61,104 nt of DNA from Candidatus Roizmanbacteria bacterium RIFCSPHIGHO2_02_FULL_38_11 (GTDB taxonomy: Bacteria > Patescibacteriota > Microgenomatia > UBA1406 > GWC2-37-13): the NCBI GenBank assembly GCA_001788015.1, contig MFZO01000047.1, positions 1-61,104 on the forward strand. Direction: 5' to 3'. This document shows, piece by piece, positions 28,450 through 38,505 of this stretch (positions are counted from its first letter, which is position 1; each line of letters begins with the position of its first letter). The notes beneath the pieces are model-generated. The model was not told where the DNA came from and made no database searches. It worked only from the letters and a program-made list of their open reading frames with translations. A program made the position numbers and the translations under genes.

Positions 28450-29901
28450 TCACTTAAAATCTGTTCCTATGATAATTACTATATCTGCTGCTTCGTCTTC
28501 ATCTAATGTAGTTTCTTTGAAGGAGCTGACATTATCTTTTAAATCATTTTTTATGGTTGTCGTAGCCAACGATATTGATTTTTTAACCTGCAATTGTGTT
28601 TGTTCGTAATCAAAACTGTCTGCATTGTCTGTCAAAATCTCTTGATAGCCTTTTTCTTTCAGCAGATTCTTTACTTCGTTAGCCTTTCCTGGCGTACCAG
28701 AGCCGTTTAGTATTTTTATTTTTAGTTCTGTTTTATTAACAATTGGAGTGGGAGTAGCGGTAGACTTAGGTAAGGGTTTTGCCTGCGTGATTTTTGAGGT
28801 AGGTTTTGGTTGCGTTTGGGTCAGACCAAAATTAAAATTTAATTTTAATTTAGACAGGAATACAAAAACGATAAAAGACACGATAAAAGAACTTAAAAAT
28901 ATGAGTAACTCCTTTTTCGGGAAATTAATTTTGGGGAGATTAAAAAGTTTGTTTGCTGTTCCTTTTGAGTTGTTTAAGAGAGAAAAATTTTTATGTTGTT
29001 CGTGAAAAATAAACCCACCCAAGCAAGCTTCATATGAGAGAACTGGAAAAGGTTTACTGGACGAGCTTAAAAGTAATTTTAAGTAGTCTTGATAAAATTC
29101 CGGGATGATTCGTTTTAGCGGATTAGTCCAAACGCCAATTTCTTTAGTAAAAGTATCCTGTCTCACGCTTTCAGACTGAACACCTGCTAAGATGAGCCGG
29201 TTTAATTTTTTACCTTTTTGTTCCAGTTCTGTCGCTTTTTCTTTTAAGACTTCTTCAATCTTTTTACCGTCTAACTGTGCCGTCCATTTTTCAGATGATA
29301 CTTGACCAAATGAGTCATAGACCAACCCAGTTAATTGATTCTCGTCGTATGTAACGTATAGAATATTTTCTTTCTTATCTTTTCTTAAGGTTTTTTGGAA
29401 TAATTTAAAATACGTCACTGTTTCTGGTAAGGCTAGACGTAATTTCAGTTCAATCAAATGAAGAGCTTCTCTATATTTTGCCAGAGCCTCGTTTTCCATC
29501 ACAAAAAAATGAATATATTTTTCCGACCCGCCCTCTTCTAGAAAATAGTCGTACGAGCACTCATCCAAATTGAGTGGTAGGCTTGATCTTGCCTTGTCCT
29601 TTACAAAGGAGGCAATAGCAGGAGATGCAATATCTGAGGGGATTTCGATTCGCAAAAACGAATAGCTTTCTTGGGGTAGGATTAAAAGAACATCTTTATC
29701 TTTTACTTCATTGTTTGAAAGAGATTGAAGGGCCTCCTTTACGGCAGAAGCTACAAAATCGATATTTGCAATTTTTCCTTGTTCGAGAAGATTAGATGCT
29801 GGGTAAGTTTTTGAAAAAAATAGTGTTTCATAATGGCCCAAAATTGATTTTTTGAGATATAAAACTTTAATTCGATTTTTATCGATAAAAAGATAAAGCA
29901 T
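28450..29901 (-). CDS. PilM-like N-terminal region, TM, C-terminal LytR_C domain
   Basis: Actin-like/PilM-like N-terminus, TM around FLSSFIVSFIVFVFLSK, C-terminus TELKIKILNGSGTPGKANEVKNLLKEKGY. Confidence 0.72.
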   Translation of the reverse strand: MLYLFIDKNRIKVLYLKKSILGHYETLFFSKTYPASNLLEQGKIANIDFVASAVKEALQSLSNNEVKDKDVLLILPQESYSFLRIEIPSDIASPAIASFVKDKARSSLPLNLDECSYDYFLEEGGSEKYIHFFVMENEALAKYREALHLIELKLRLALPETVTYFKLFQKTLRKDKKENILYVTYDENQLTGLVYDSFGQVSSEKWTAQLDGKKIEEVLKEKATELEQKGKKLNRLILAGVQSESVRQDTFTKEIGVWTNPLKRIIPEFYQDYLKLLLSSSSKPFPVLSYEACLGGFIFHEQHKNFSLLNNSKGTANKLFNLPKINFPKKELLIFLSSFIVSFIVFVFLSKLKLNFNFGLTQTQPKPTSKITQAKPLPKSTATPTPIVNKTELKIKILNGSGTPGKANEVKNLLKEKGYQEILTDNADSFDYEQTQLQVKKSISLATTTIKNDLKDNVSSFKETTLDEDEAADIVIIIGTDFK

Positions 29902-29950
29902 AAGAGCTAAGTTCCTTCATCGCCAATTAATGTTTGTGGCTGTTCAGGAT

Positions 29951-29975
29951 AAAAATGCGTTTTCAACGCATTTTT
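29951..29975. terminator. Perfect 11-bp hairpin flanked by A/T tracts in divergent intergenic region
   Basis: AAAAATGCGTT-TTC-AACGCATTTTT. Confidence 0.5.
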
Positions 29976-30032
29976 AATTATAGAAGATTTGTATCTTAAA
30001 AAACAAGAGATCATCGTGGTAAAATATTATCG

Positions 30033-31802
30033 ATGGAAAGCGTAATTGAAGAAATAAAAAAGAAGATAGACATAGTCGCCCTCATAAACTCCTTTATACC
30101 TATTAAGAAAACCGGAAGAAATTATAAAGGTCTGTGCCCATTCCATCAAGAAAAATCTCCATCATTTGTTGTCTCTCCCGATAGGCAAATATGGCATTGT
30201 TTTGGAGCTTGTCAAGAAGGAGGAGACGTCATTAAGTTTTTGATGAAATGGGAAAACATTACCTTTATTGAGGCGCTTAGGGAATTAGCCGAGAAAGCAG
30301 GGGTGAAATTGACCAATGTAAATTTTGAAGATAAACTATGGAAAAAAAAGGAGCAGATCATAGGTATCAATTTGCTTGCCACGGAGTATTTTGAGTACAT
30401 TCTTCATAAAACGCGATTTGGCGAGAAAGCGCGTGATTATCTTAAAAGTCGATCTCTAGACGAAAAAATTATACGGAAATTTCAACTTGGATATGCGCCT
30501 TTATCTTGGGATTCGTTGTTGAATTTCTTAAAAAAGAAAAAATTTAGCGAAGTCGAAATTTTAAATACCGGTTTACTTGTGCAAGGCGGAAGAGGAAATC
30601 TATATGATCGTTTCCGAGGACGATTGGTATTTCCTATCAAAGATGCGAGAGGTAATGTTATCGGTTTTTCAGGAAGGATTTTGGAAGAGATTGTAAAAGA
30701 AGCAAAGTATATTAACACTCCAGAAACTCTCTTGTATCATAAGAGAGAAACGCTTTATGGCATCAATCTTGCAAAAGAAGCAGTAAAAAAAGAAAATAAT
30801 ATTTTTTTGGTTGAGGGAGAGTTTGATGTAATTTCACCCTACCGCTTAGGAATTGAAAATATTGTTGCGATCAAAGGATCTGCGGTTACAAGAGAACAGC
30901 TCATGTTTTTAAAGAGGTTTACAAACAAAATCACGTTAGCGCTTGATAGTGATAAAGCTGGTGAAGAAGCGATGAAGAAGGGAATGGAAGAGGCTGAAAA
31001 TTTTGAGTTTGACGTCGGTATTGTAAGTTTTGATTTTGCTAAGGATCCAGATGAAGCTATCCGAAAAGATCCTATCAAATTCAAAAAGGCGATCAAAAAT
31101 TCAATTCCATTTTACGATTTTATAATCGGACTTTCTCAAAAGAAAAATCCTACCAATGACGCTTATAGTAAAAAGCAGATTGCAGAAGAAGTAACTGCTT
31201 TTGTTGAAAAAATCAAAAACCCTATAGTACAATCTCATTACATTAAAAAAATTGCTTCGATCTTAGACGTGTCCGAAACAAGTATTGAAGTTTTAATGAG
31301 AAGGATGAAGAGAAAAAAAATGCAAAGATTCACTACGCCTATCCAAAAAAAAACTGCAACAGAAATGATGAGAGAGATTATCATTCAGAAATACCTTCTC
31401 AGTCTCATTTTTCAAAGTGAGGATCCATATCGACTCGCTCAAGATATCTTTAAGATTTTTACTATAGACGACTTATCCGTTCCAGCTTACCAAAAAATTT
31501 GTCAATTGTTTTTTAAGTTTAAAGAGACACAAGAGCGATTTTATCTCAACCGCTTTATAGAATTGCTCCCACCTGAGCTACGGTCTGCTTTTGACGAGTT
31601 GTATCTTTTTGCATCGACTGAAATTGAGACAAAAAATGAAAAAATAGAGAAATTGGTCTTTGAGGCAAAACGATACAGCCTCAAGCGTAAAATATCGCAA
31701 TTGTTGTCTTCAGAAAGTTCTGAAGAAAAGGAAATAAATGAAAGCTTAAGATCGGTGAATCAAGAGCTGACCCGAGTGGAAAAAAAGATTGTGACATTAT
31801 AA
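30033..31802 (+). CDS. dnaG: DNA primase
   Basis: [31 protein letters not shown] zinc domain, [17 protein letters not shown] and [12 protein letters not shown]. Confidence 0.96.
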   Translation: MESVIEEIKKKIDIVALINSFIPIKKTGRNYKGLCPFHQEKSPSFVVSPDRQIWHCFGACQEGGDVIKFLMKWENITFIEALRELAEKAGVKLTNVNFEDKLWKKKEQIIGINLLATEYFEYILHKTRFGEKARDYLKSRSLDEKIIRKFQLGYAPLSWDSLLNFLKKKKFSEVEILNTGLLVQGGRGNLYDRFRGRLVFPIKDARGNVIGFSGRILEEIVKEAKYINTPETLLYHKRETLYGINLAKEAVKKENNIFLVEGEFDVISPYRLGIENIVAIKGSAVTREQLMFLKRFTNKITLALDSDKAGEEAMKKGMEEAENFEFDVGIVSFDFAKDPDEAIRKDPIKFKKAIKNSIPFYDFIIGLSQKKNPTNDAYSKKQIAEEVTAFVEKIKNPIVQSHYIKKIASILDVSETSIEVLMRRMKRKKMQRFTTPIQKKTATEMMREIIIQKYLLSLIFQSEDPYRLAQDIFKIFTIDDLSVPAYQKICQLFFKFKETQERFYLNRFIELLPPELRSAFDELYLFASTEIETKNEKIEKLVFEAKRYSLKRKISQLLSSESSEEKEINESLRSVNQELTRVEKKIVTL

Positions 31803-31810
31803 AATGGCGT

Positions 31811-32902
31811 ATGACAAAACACAGATTACCTAGGACATTGAATGAACTTTTGAAGGAAGGCGAGGGAGACGGTTTCTTAGTTCAGGATGATATTCTTCTT
31901 GTTTACCCTGAACCAGAGAAGCATATCTATGAGATTGACATGTTTTTTGACCACGCCCTAAAAAGCGGTGTTGACATTTTTGAAACCATTTCTACCAGGG
32001 ACGAATCTGATGTAAAAAAAACTGTTGAGGAGATAGAGAAAGAATTGGAACAACTGGTAGTCTTAAAGCATGGTGAGTCACTTGATCCGATCAAGATGTA
32101 CTTAAAAGAAATAGGTAAAACTCCCTTGTTGACATTTGAGGAAGAGATAAATTTGGCAAAACGATACGAGAAAAACGATCTCAAAGCCAAAGAAAAACTG
32201 ATCCGGGCAAATCTAAGGCTAGTAGTTTCTATTGCAAAAAAATACCTAGGCAGACGCCTTTCTTTTCTAGATCTTATACAAGAAGGAAATCGAGGACTGA
32301 TTCGGGGAGTTGAAAAATACGACTGGAGAAGAGGTTTTAAATTCTCAACCTATGCAACTTGGTGGATAAGACAAGCCATAACAAGAGCTATTGCCGACCA
32401 ATCACGCACCATTCGAATTCCCGTTCACATGGTTGATCATATCAATCGTTACTACAAAGCACAGCGAAGACTGACACAGAAATTAGGTCGTGAACCAACA
32501 GTTAAAGAAGTAGCAAGAGAAATGATGATGACAGTCGATGAGGTAGAAAATTTGATGAAAATTTCCCAACAGCCTAAATCACTGTCTACTCCGGTTGGTG
32601 ATGATAGGGAGGCAACTCTAGAGCAGTTTGTCGCAGATCAAAACCAACCCACGCTCTATGACAAGGTTTCTCGAGAACTCCTAAAAGACGCACTTGGAAA
32701 AGTATTAGAGACATTATCACCGCGTGAGCGAAAAGTTTTAATAATGCGGTTTGGATTAGAAGATAGTAAACCTAAAACTCTTGAAGAAGTCGGAAGAGAG
32801 TTTAAAGTTACGCGCGAGCGTATCCGCCAAATCGAAGCAAAAGCCATCCGTAAATTAAAACATCCCACCCGCGCTCGGAAACTGAAGGACTTTTTAGAAT
32901 AA
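31811..32902 (+). CDS. rpoD: RNA polymerase primary sigma factor (sigma-70)
   Basis: [64 protein letters not shown]. Confidence 0.96.
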   Translation: MTKHRLPRTLNELLKEGEGDGFLVQDDILLVYPEPEKHIYEIDMFFDHALKSGVDIFETISTRDESDVKKTVEEIEKELEQLVVLKHGESLDPIKMYLKEIGKTPLLTFEEEINLAKRYEKNDLKAKEKLIRANLRLVVSIAKKYLGRRLSFLDLIQEGNRGLIRGVEKYDWRRGFKFSTYATWWIRQAITRAIADQSRTIRIPVHMVDHINRYYKAQRRLTQKLGREPTVKEVAREMMMTVDEVENLMKISQQPKSLSTPVGDDREATLEQFVADQNQPTLYDKVSRELLKDALGKVLETLSPRERKVLIMRFGLEDSKPKTLEEVGREFKVTRERIRQIEAKAIRKLKHPTRARKLKDFLE

Positions 32903-32906
32903 ATGC

Positions 32907-32984
32907 GGATTATAATCTACATATCATTCAAGAAAATGAAACTGTTGTCAAGACCTAATCTATATGTTTTGTAGATTATAATCC
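32907..32984. repeat. Inverted repeat with perfect 15-bp arms
   Basis: GGATTATAATCTACA (32907-32921) / TGTAGATTATAATCC (32970-32984). Confidence 0.85.
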
Positions 32985-33024
32985 ATCGACAATAAGCTCC
33001 TCGATTTATTATCTTAACTTCAAC

Positions 33025-33246
33025 ATGGTGCGTGGCAACTTCTTCTACCAAAGGTTGGCTGAACAAATCATAGGTGCCAGAAAGAAAAGAAAACTCTCTC
33101 AGGAACAGTTGGCGCTTTTATCTGATATCGACAGAACATATTTAGCTCGAATCGAAGAGGGGAAAGCTAATCCATCTGTCAAGGTTTTGAATAAGCTGTC
33201 TCGAGTTCTAAAGATTCGTCTTTCTGCTTTACTTAAAGGTGTATGA
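33025..33246 (+). CDS. Small XRE-family transcriptional regulator
   Basis: IIGARKKRKLSQEQLALLSDIDRTYLARIEEGKANPSVKVLNKLSRVL. Confidence 0.88.
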   Translation: MVRGNFFYQRLAEQIIGARKKRKLSQEQLALLSDIDRTYLARIEEGKANPSVKVLNKLSRVLKIRLSALLKGV

Positions 33247-33288
33247 CGCATTATTGATTTATTCAAAAAAAAGGAGTACATTTTTGAA

Positions 33289-33945
33289 ATGAGGTCAAAA
33301 GTGACTCCTACTCAACGAGCTCTTAATTTTTGGGCAGTCATTCTTATAATTTGGGCTATTTATAGGGCGAAATTTAAATTTCCCGAATGGATTGATGAAC
33401 TAATTGCTAAACCTTTAGTTTTTATTTTTCCAGTTTATTACTACATTAAAAAAATTGAAAAGAAGTCTTTTTTTTCTGCAATTGATCTTAAGTTGAAGAT
33501 TTCTATTCCCGACCTTTTAATAAGTCTTATCATAGGAGGAATTTTTTCCCTAAGTGCAATCATGGCTAACATGCTTAAATTTAAAAGGGTTATTTTTTTT
33601 CAGCGCTCACTAAATGTTGAAGGCTTACTCTTAATGATCATACTGGCTTTAGCCACCGGAATTGCGGAAGAAATATTGTCTCGTGGTTTTGTTTTGAAGC
33701 GACTTTACGAGGAATCGAAAAATATTTATACATCGTCTTTTTTTGCCAGCATATTATTTTTCTTTCTTCATGTGCCTATTCTTTTTACAAATTCGAGATT
33801 GACAGGTGATCTACTTTTAATGGTTTTGGCAACCGATATGATATTGAGTCTGGTAAATTCTTTTGTCTTTTTAGAAAGAAAAAATTTGTTAGTCCCAATT
33901 TTAATTCATGCTTTTTATAATCTCTCGATTATTTTATTCCTCTAA
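33289..33945 (+). CDS. CPBP-family intramembrane metalloprotease
   Basis: GIAEEILSRGFVLKRL and FFLHVPILF, multiple TMs. Confidence 0.85.
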   Translation: MRSKVTPTQRALNFWAVILIIWAIYRAKFKFPEWIDELIAKPLVFIFPVYYYIKKIEKKSFFSAIDLKLKISIPDLLISLIIGGIFSLSAIMANMLKFKRVIFFQRSLNVEGLLLMIILALATGIAEEILSRGFVLKRLYEESKNIYTSSFFASILFFFLHVPILFTNSRLTGDLLLMVLATDMILSLVNSFVFLERKNLLVPILIHAFYNLSIILFL

Positions 33946-33960
33946 AGTTGAGAACTGTTT

Positions 33961-35580
33961 TCAATCTGCTTCATAGATCCAGAAAATATCCTCGGTTCCG
34001 AATTTAATTTTTTTTACTTTATTTACTATGTCTTGGTTGGCGTCATTAAAATGTTCAGGATAACCTATGAATGCAGATCTTTTAAGTTTTGGATCAAAGG
34101 CGAATCGGAATTCAAATTTATCAAACTTCTCTACCTGTCCAAAACCATACCGATCAGGCGCTGATGTTTTTACCTGTTTTTGATAGTTGGCAGGATCAAA
34201 TGGCCAGTAGTAAAGGAAAAATATATATGGTTGTCCGTGTCTGTCAGTAATATAAAACCTGTCGAATCTATCATAGTTTTGTTTTACATAACCCACGAGT
34301 TCTCTATAGCCACATTGCCAGGCGCGTACCGTCACAGCCCTTTTTGGGTAATGGTAAAAATAAAGATCCCAAGCGTTTAGTTTAAAAAAGGCGAATGTAA
34401 GAAGTAAGAAAAGTAACAATGGTTTTTGGAATCTCCAACGGGAAGATAAGAGATATATATGAAATATTCCGTAGGCAATAATTAGAAGAATTGGAAATAA
34501 AATTATGTATGTCCTGATCAGTGAAGCATCTTGCCAGGTCAGAGCGTTGTTGATAGGAGAAATAAATAGAATAAATAAAATGAGAAGGCGAAATTTTTCC
34601 TTATTTTTAAACAGATAATATAATCCGATAAAAAAGAATATATATTCTAGAGAAGTTAATAACCCTAAATTGGGAAAACCAAATCTCCGGTTACTATCAC
34701 CTGAAATTATTAAAAATTCAGGAGAGAGTTGTAAAATATATCTATTAGAAATTTCTTGGACAGACTCCACAAATTTATTGTGAAGTAACCGATTTGGATG
34801 TTCGGCTAGGTATTCGGTAAGACGGAGTTGAAATCCCGAGCTTTTGAAAAAGGCTAAGTTTTGAACCCTGTTTAGGCTATATCGAATATCCGGATAGATT
34901 GCAATAATTCCAATAATTCCCAAAAAAGTTAGGTAACCCAAATACTTTTTTATTGATTTACCCAAATCTTTTTTCCAAAGAAGAACAACTTCAAATAAAA
35001 TAATAAAAAATAGATAGACTCTTCCATTTTGGTAAGAATACGAAGATCCCAACAAACTCAGATTTGTAAGTAAAAAATAGAATATTGAGTTAGTTTTTAT
35101 AAATTTGACCAAGAATAAAAGGGTAAGTAGTATAAAAAAAGCACTTAGAACGCCTTCATGTGCGTGTCTTGTCAAGATGTATATACCAGGACTTAAAGAA
35201 GTTAAAAAAGATGAAAGGAGAGCAATTTTCTCATTATTAAATAGTTCTTTTGTAATAAAGAATATGAGAATAACAAAACTGATGCCGATTATAATATTTA
35301 ATGCCCTTGTTGAAAAATCGTTCATTCCAAACAGAGCAACAAACGGGACCGAGAGATAAGTATACAGAGGTAATTTATAATCCTCAAAGGACTTAAATCG
35401 AAGCGGCAAAAATGCCCCATACTCATCTTTTCCCGTCTTTAGAATAGAATAGGCGTTATAGCCAAAGGCTGCTTCGTCGGCGTTTATACAAGGTGGAACT
35501 TGATTGATTTTATAAAAATGTAAAAAAGCAGATATCAGAACAAAGAAAAGCAAAAACATGATTGTAGTTTTTTTATTCAT
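33961..35580 (-). CDS. GT-C glycosyltransferase (GT39/ArnT-like)
   Basis: PPCINADEAAFGYNAYSILKTGKDEYG N-terminal motif; multi-TM. Confidence 0.82.
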   Translation of the reverse strand: MNKKTTIMFLLFFVLISAFLHFYKINQVPPCINADEAAFGYNAYSILKTGKDEYGAFLPLRFKSFEDYKLPLYTYLSVPFVALFGMNDFSTRALNIIIGISFVILIFFITKELFNNEKIALLSSFLTSLSPGIYILTRHAHEGVLSAFFILLTLLFLVKFIKTNSIFYFLLTNLSLLGSSYSYQNGRVYLFFIILFEVVLLWKKDLGKSIKKYLGYLTFLGIIGIIAIYPDIRYSLNRVQNLAFFKSSGFQLRLTEYLAEHPNRLLHNKFVESVQEISNRYILQLSPEFLIISGDSNRRFGFPNLGLLTSLEYIFFFIGLYYLFKNKEKFRLLILFILFISPINNALTWQDASLIRTYIILFPILLIIAYGIFHIYLLSSRWRFQKPLLLFLLLTFAFFKLNAWDLYFYHYPKRAVTVRAWQCGYRELVGYVKQNYDRFDRFYITDRHGQPYIFFLYYWPFDPANYQKQVKTSAPDRYGFGQVEKFDKFEFRFAFDPKLKRSAFIGYPEHFNDANQDIVNKVKKIKFGTEDIFWIYEAD

Positions 35581-35709
35581 ACGTTTTCTGTCATCCTGAG
35601 CAATTAGCGAAGGATCTAGTCCCGATTTAATCGGGACGTAAATTACGCTTCGCCAGATACAGTACTGTATCTGGCTTCGCTAGATTCTTCACTCCGTTCA
35701 GAATGACCG

Positions 35710-36606
35710 TTACCCAAATAAAGCTAATATTTTTTTATCCGCGATCTTTCTATTCCGGTTAGATAGATTGCGTACCGCTAAGGTCCCGCCTAGGCTTTTT
35801 ATTCCGTCAAAAAAGCCCCTGATAAAGTTAATCCGCTTTTTTAATAAAAAATAATAGAACAAATTAAAAGGAAGAAAAAAAAGATGGTTTAATAACATAC
35901 TGATATCGGTTATATTTTTCCAGATGAAGCTGAATTGATTTCGAAAAGCAGTGGTCTCAATAAATTTCTTTGAAAATTGTTTTCCAATTGTCGATTCATG
36001 CTGGTGTTCTACAACAATATTGGGATCAAACAAGATTTTATAACCTTTTTTCCAAGCTTGATAGGAAAGATCGATATCTTCCCAATAAAAAGGAGCATAA
36101 ATTGAGTCGAATCCTCCCAGCTCCAAAAATTTATTTTTATCAATTAGACAGGCACCACCGTCTGCCCAAGCATTGTACCCGAATTTCATATCCTTAGATT
36201 TTGAATGAAACATAAGCCCCCTTTTCCAGTAGAGTACGTTTTTTCCAACAACATGGCCGGTTCTTTCTTTTTGAGCGAAGCTTATTGCAAATAGCGATGG
36301 ATCTTTTGCAAAAAGGTCAAGAGCTTTTTGATAACTTTTACCCAAAAGTAATACGTCGTCGTTTAATAACATCACATATTTTTTTGTTGATTTTTTCACT
36401 CCTTTGTTCACACTTTTAGCAAAACCAAGATTTTGACTGTTCTCAAGGAGGGTGACATTTTTAAACTCTTTTAAGTCATTAATCAAGCTTTTTTTAGGAT
36501 TATCATTTACGATTATTACTTCACATTCCTTTAAAAGTTTCATATTCCGCACGGTATTCTGCAAGAGTTGCTTTTTAATAAATGTTGGAATGATTACTGA
36601 TATCAT
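35710..36606 (-). CDS. GT2 family glycosyltransferase
   Basis: ISVIIPTFIKKQLLQNTVRN, LLNDDVLLL, FYWEDIDLSYQAWKKGYKI. Confidence 0.9.
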   Translation of the reverse strand: MISVIIPTFIKKQLLQNTVRNMKLLKECEVIIVNDNPKKSLINDLKEFKNVTLLENSQNLGFAKSVNKGVKKSTKKYVMLLNDDVLLLGKSYQKALDLFAKDPSLFAISFAQKERTGHVVGKNVLYWKRGLMFHSKSKDMKFGYNAWADGGACLIDKNKFLELGGFDSIYAPFYWEDIDLSYQAWKKGYKILFDPNIVVEHQHESTIGKQFSKKFIETTAFRNQFSFIWKNITDISMLLNHLFFLPFNLFYYFLLKKRINFIRGFFDGIKSLGGTLAVRNLSNRNRKIADKKILALFG

Positions 36607-37682
36607 AAGATTACTTCCTTTACTCGTTTTTTAAAAACCTCATAATTAAAGTTATCTTGCACGTATTGTTTTGCTGATTTTCTAACTCGAGTTTGGAGGG
36701 AGAGGTTTGGAACAGTGAAGAGAAGCTTTTTGATTAATTCTTCTTGAGTATTAAAGAGAAAACCAGTTTTTCCATCTGTAATAATCTCTTTTGGTCCGCC
36801 GGCGTTAAAGCAGAATGTCAGACAGCCGCTTGCCATAGCTTCCAGAGGCGCAATTCCCAAGTGTTCTACTTGTTCCGAATCTTTATTTTCGTCCACTCCG
36901 TAACCAGTCATATGTATATAAATTAATGATTTACGATAAAGACTCAATAATTCGTCATAAGAAACATTTGATTTGAGAAATATATAGGGGTTATTTTTGA
37001 CTTCAGTTTTGAGTTTTGAAAAATATGTTTTATCCTCCTCTTTTAGTCCACCTGCAATAATTAGTTGAAAATTATTGAACAGAGGATTAACCTGTTTTAA
37101 ATTATTGAACAGATTAATAAGAATAGACTGTTTTTTAGAGTGAAGATGACTATAAAATCGGCCGATAGATAAAATGATATTTTCCTTTTTCAAGTTATTT
37201 ACTTTTAGATCAATGAAATCTTTATTAATGCACGGGTATATTACATCCGAATTAATTGCCCATTTTTTCAGCAGGCTTTTAGTAAAAATGGAGTTGGTGA
37301 TAAAACGATAGTTGGAAGTTTTTAATTTATTGAATAAAGAGTTTTTGTAGAGTTTTTTGTCCGGTACCATGCAGAAAACAAAATTTTTCTTAGCTGAAGA
37401 AAAAAAATAACTACCGTCAGTAACGTAAAAGAAGATATCAAAATCTCTTAGGGTAATCATTTTATTGATCGCATTCTGTTTAACAAAAATATTGGGTAAA
37501 AACTTCAATTTGTTAACAAATTGAAGTCGAAAGCGGTTTTCGATTTGGGCCTGCAGATTTTTATCCCAGAAAACATTGATTTCGTAACCTTCGTCTTCCA
37601 GAACCTTAAGAATTGAGAGTATATGTTTTTCACCGCCGCCCAAAATGTCAAGATAAGGATCGTAGAGTGCGGCTCTTTTCAT
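36603..37682 (-). CDS. GT4 family glycosyltransferase
   Basis: GGGEKHILSILKVLEDEGY, LSIGRFY, EHLGIAPLEAMASGCLTFCFNAGGPKEII; start MKRAALYDPYLDI at 37682 preferred. Confidence 0.88.
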   Translation of the reverse strand: MKRAALYDPYLDILGGGEKHILSILKVLEDEGYEINVFWDKNLQAQIENRFRLQFVNKLKFLPNIFVKQNAINKMITLRDFDIFFYVTDGSYFFSSAKKNFVFCMVPDKKLYKNSLFNKLKTSNYRFITNSIFTKSLLKKWAINSDVIYPCINKDFIDLKVNNLKKENIILSIGRFYSHLHSKKQSILINLFNNLKQVNPLFNNFQLIIAGGLKEEDKTYFSKLKTEVKNNPYIFLKSNVSYDELLSLYRKSLIYIHMTGYGVDENKDSEQVEHLGIAPLEAMASGCLTFCFNAGGPKEIITDGKTGFLFNTQEELIKKLLFTVPNLSLQTRVRKSAKQYVQDNFNYEVFKKRVKEVIL

Positions 37683-38505
37683 ATAAATAAATATAAGTGA
37701 TTGTTTTGGAAAATGCTTGATAGATTGACTCAATTATACCAATATTGCCGTCCAAAAAGCCTAAACTTCTGAAGAGCCTTCTATATAATTCTCCCAGAAA
37801 TTTTCTAAAAAAAGTTGAGGTTCTGACTTCTTTTTTGCCTTCGAAGAGAAGAGTCGATTCAATATCTTCAAAAATAATTGTTTTTTCGACCATAGACTCA
37901 AGATCGCCGTGAAAATAATGAGTGATTGGATTTTGCAAATAACCAGTTTCCCCAGTAATGATAGGTGTGGAATGGATCTCTTTCGACCAGGACTTAAAAT
38001 ATTTTTTATTGATAAGCCTAATCTGATAGTCGGGCCACCATCCACCATGTTTTAACCACTTTAAGTTACCGAAGATGTTTTTGCGAGGAATTTTATAATA
38101 TGTTTTAACCGACTCGGTTCTCCCGTCGCTTCGCTCCTCCTCAACCGACCCGGTTTTTTTAATTAAATTTTTTATTTCTTTTGCTAATTCTGAAGTTATT
38201 CTTTCGTCCGCATCAAGTAAGAATACCCAGCCGGTACTTACTTTTTTAATTCCAAATTCTCTTGCCGGTTCAACATAGGTGGAGTAGGGAAAAAGATATA
38301 CGCTTGCTCCCACTTTTTTTGCTAAATCAACGGTTTTATCTGTACTTTTCATATCGATAATAACAACCTTTTTAGAGAGTAATTTCGCAGATTCAATACA
38401 AGAAAGAATATTTTTTTCTTCATTATGGGTATGAATTATAATAGAGATATTTAGATGCAGAATGGATTTATCAATCGAGTTCATATAGAAAAACGTTAAC
38501 TTCAT
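37648..38505 (-). CDS. GT2 family glycosyltransferase (WaaE-like) with repeat-derived insert
   Basis: ISIIIHTHNEEKNILSCIESAK, VFLLDADERIT, LKHGGWWPDYQIRLINKKY. Confidence 0.88.
   Translation of the reverse strand: MKLTFFYMNSIDKSILHLNISIIIHTHNEEKNILSCIESAKLLSKKVVIIDMKSTDKTVDLAKKVGASVYLFPYSTYVEPAREFGIKKVSTGWVFLLDADERITSELAKEIKNLIKKTGSVEEERSDGRTESVKTYYKIPRKNIFGNLKWLKHGGWWPDYQIRLINKKYFKSWSKEIHSTPIITGETGYLQNPITHYFHGDLESMVEKTIIFEDIESTLLFEGKKEVRTSTFFRKFLGELYRRLFRSLGFLDGNIGIIESIYQAFSKTITYIYLYEKSRTLRSLS

Noticed and set aside
37761-38048. 95-aa ORF overlapping the GT2 gene in another frame
   Set aside because: Contained within the GT2 coding region; translation lacks family features.
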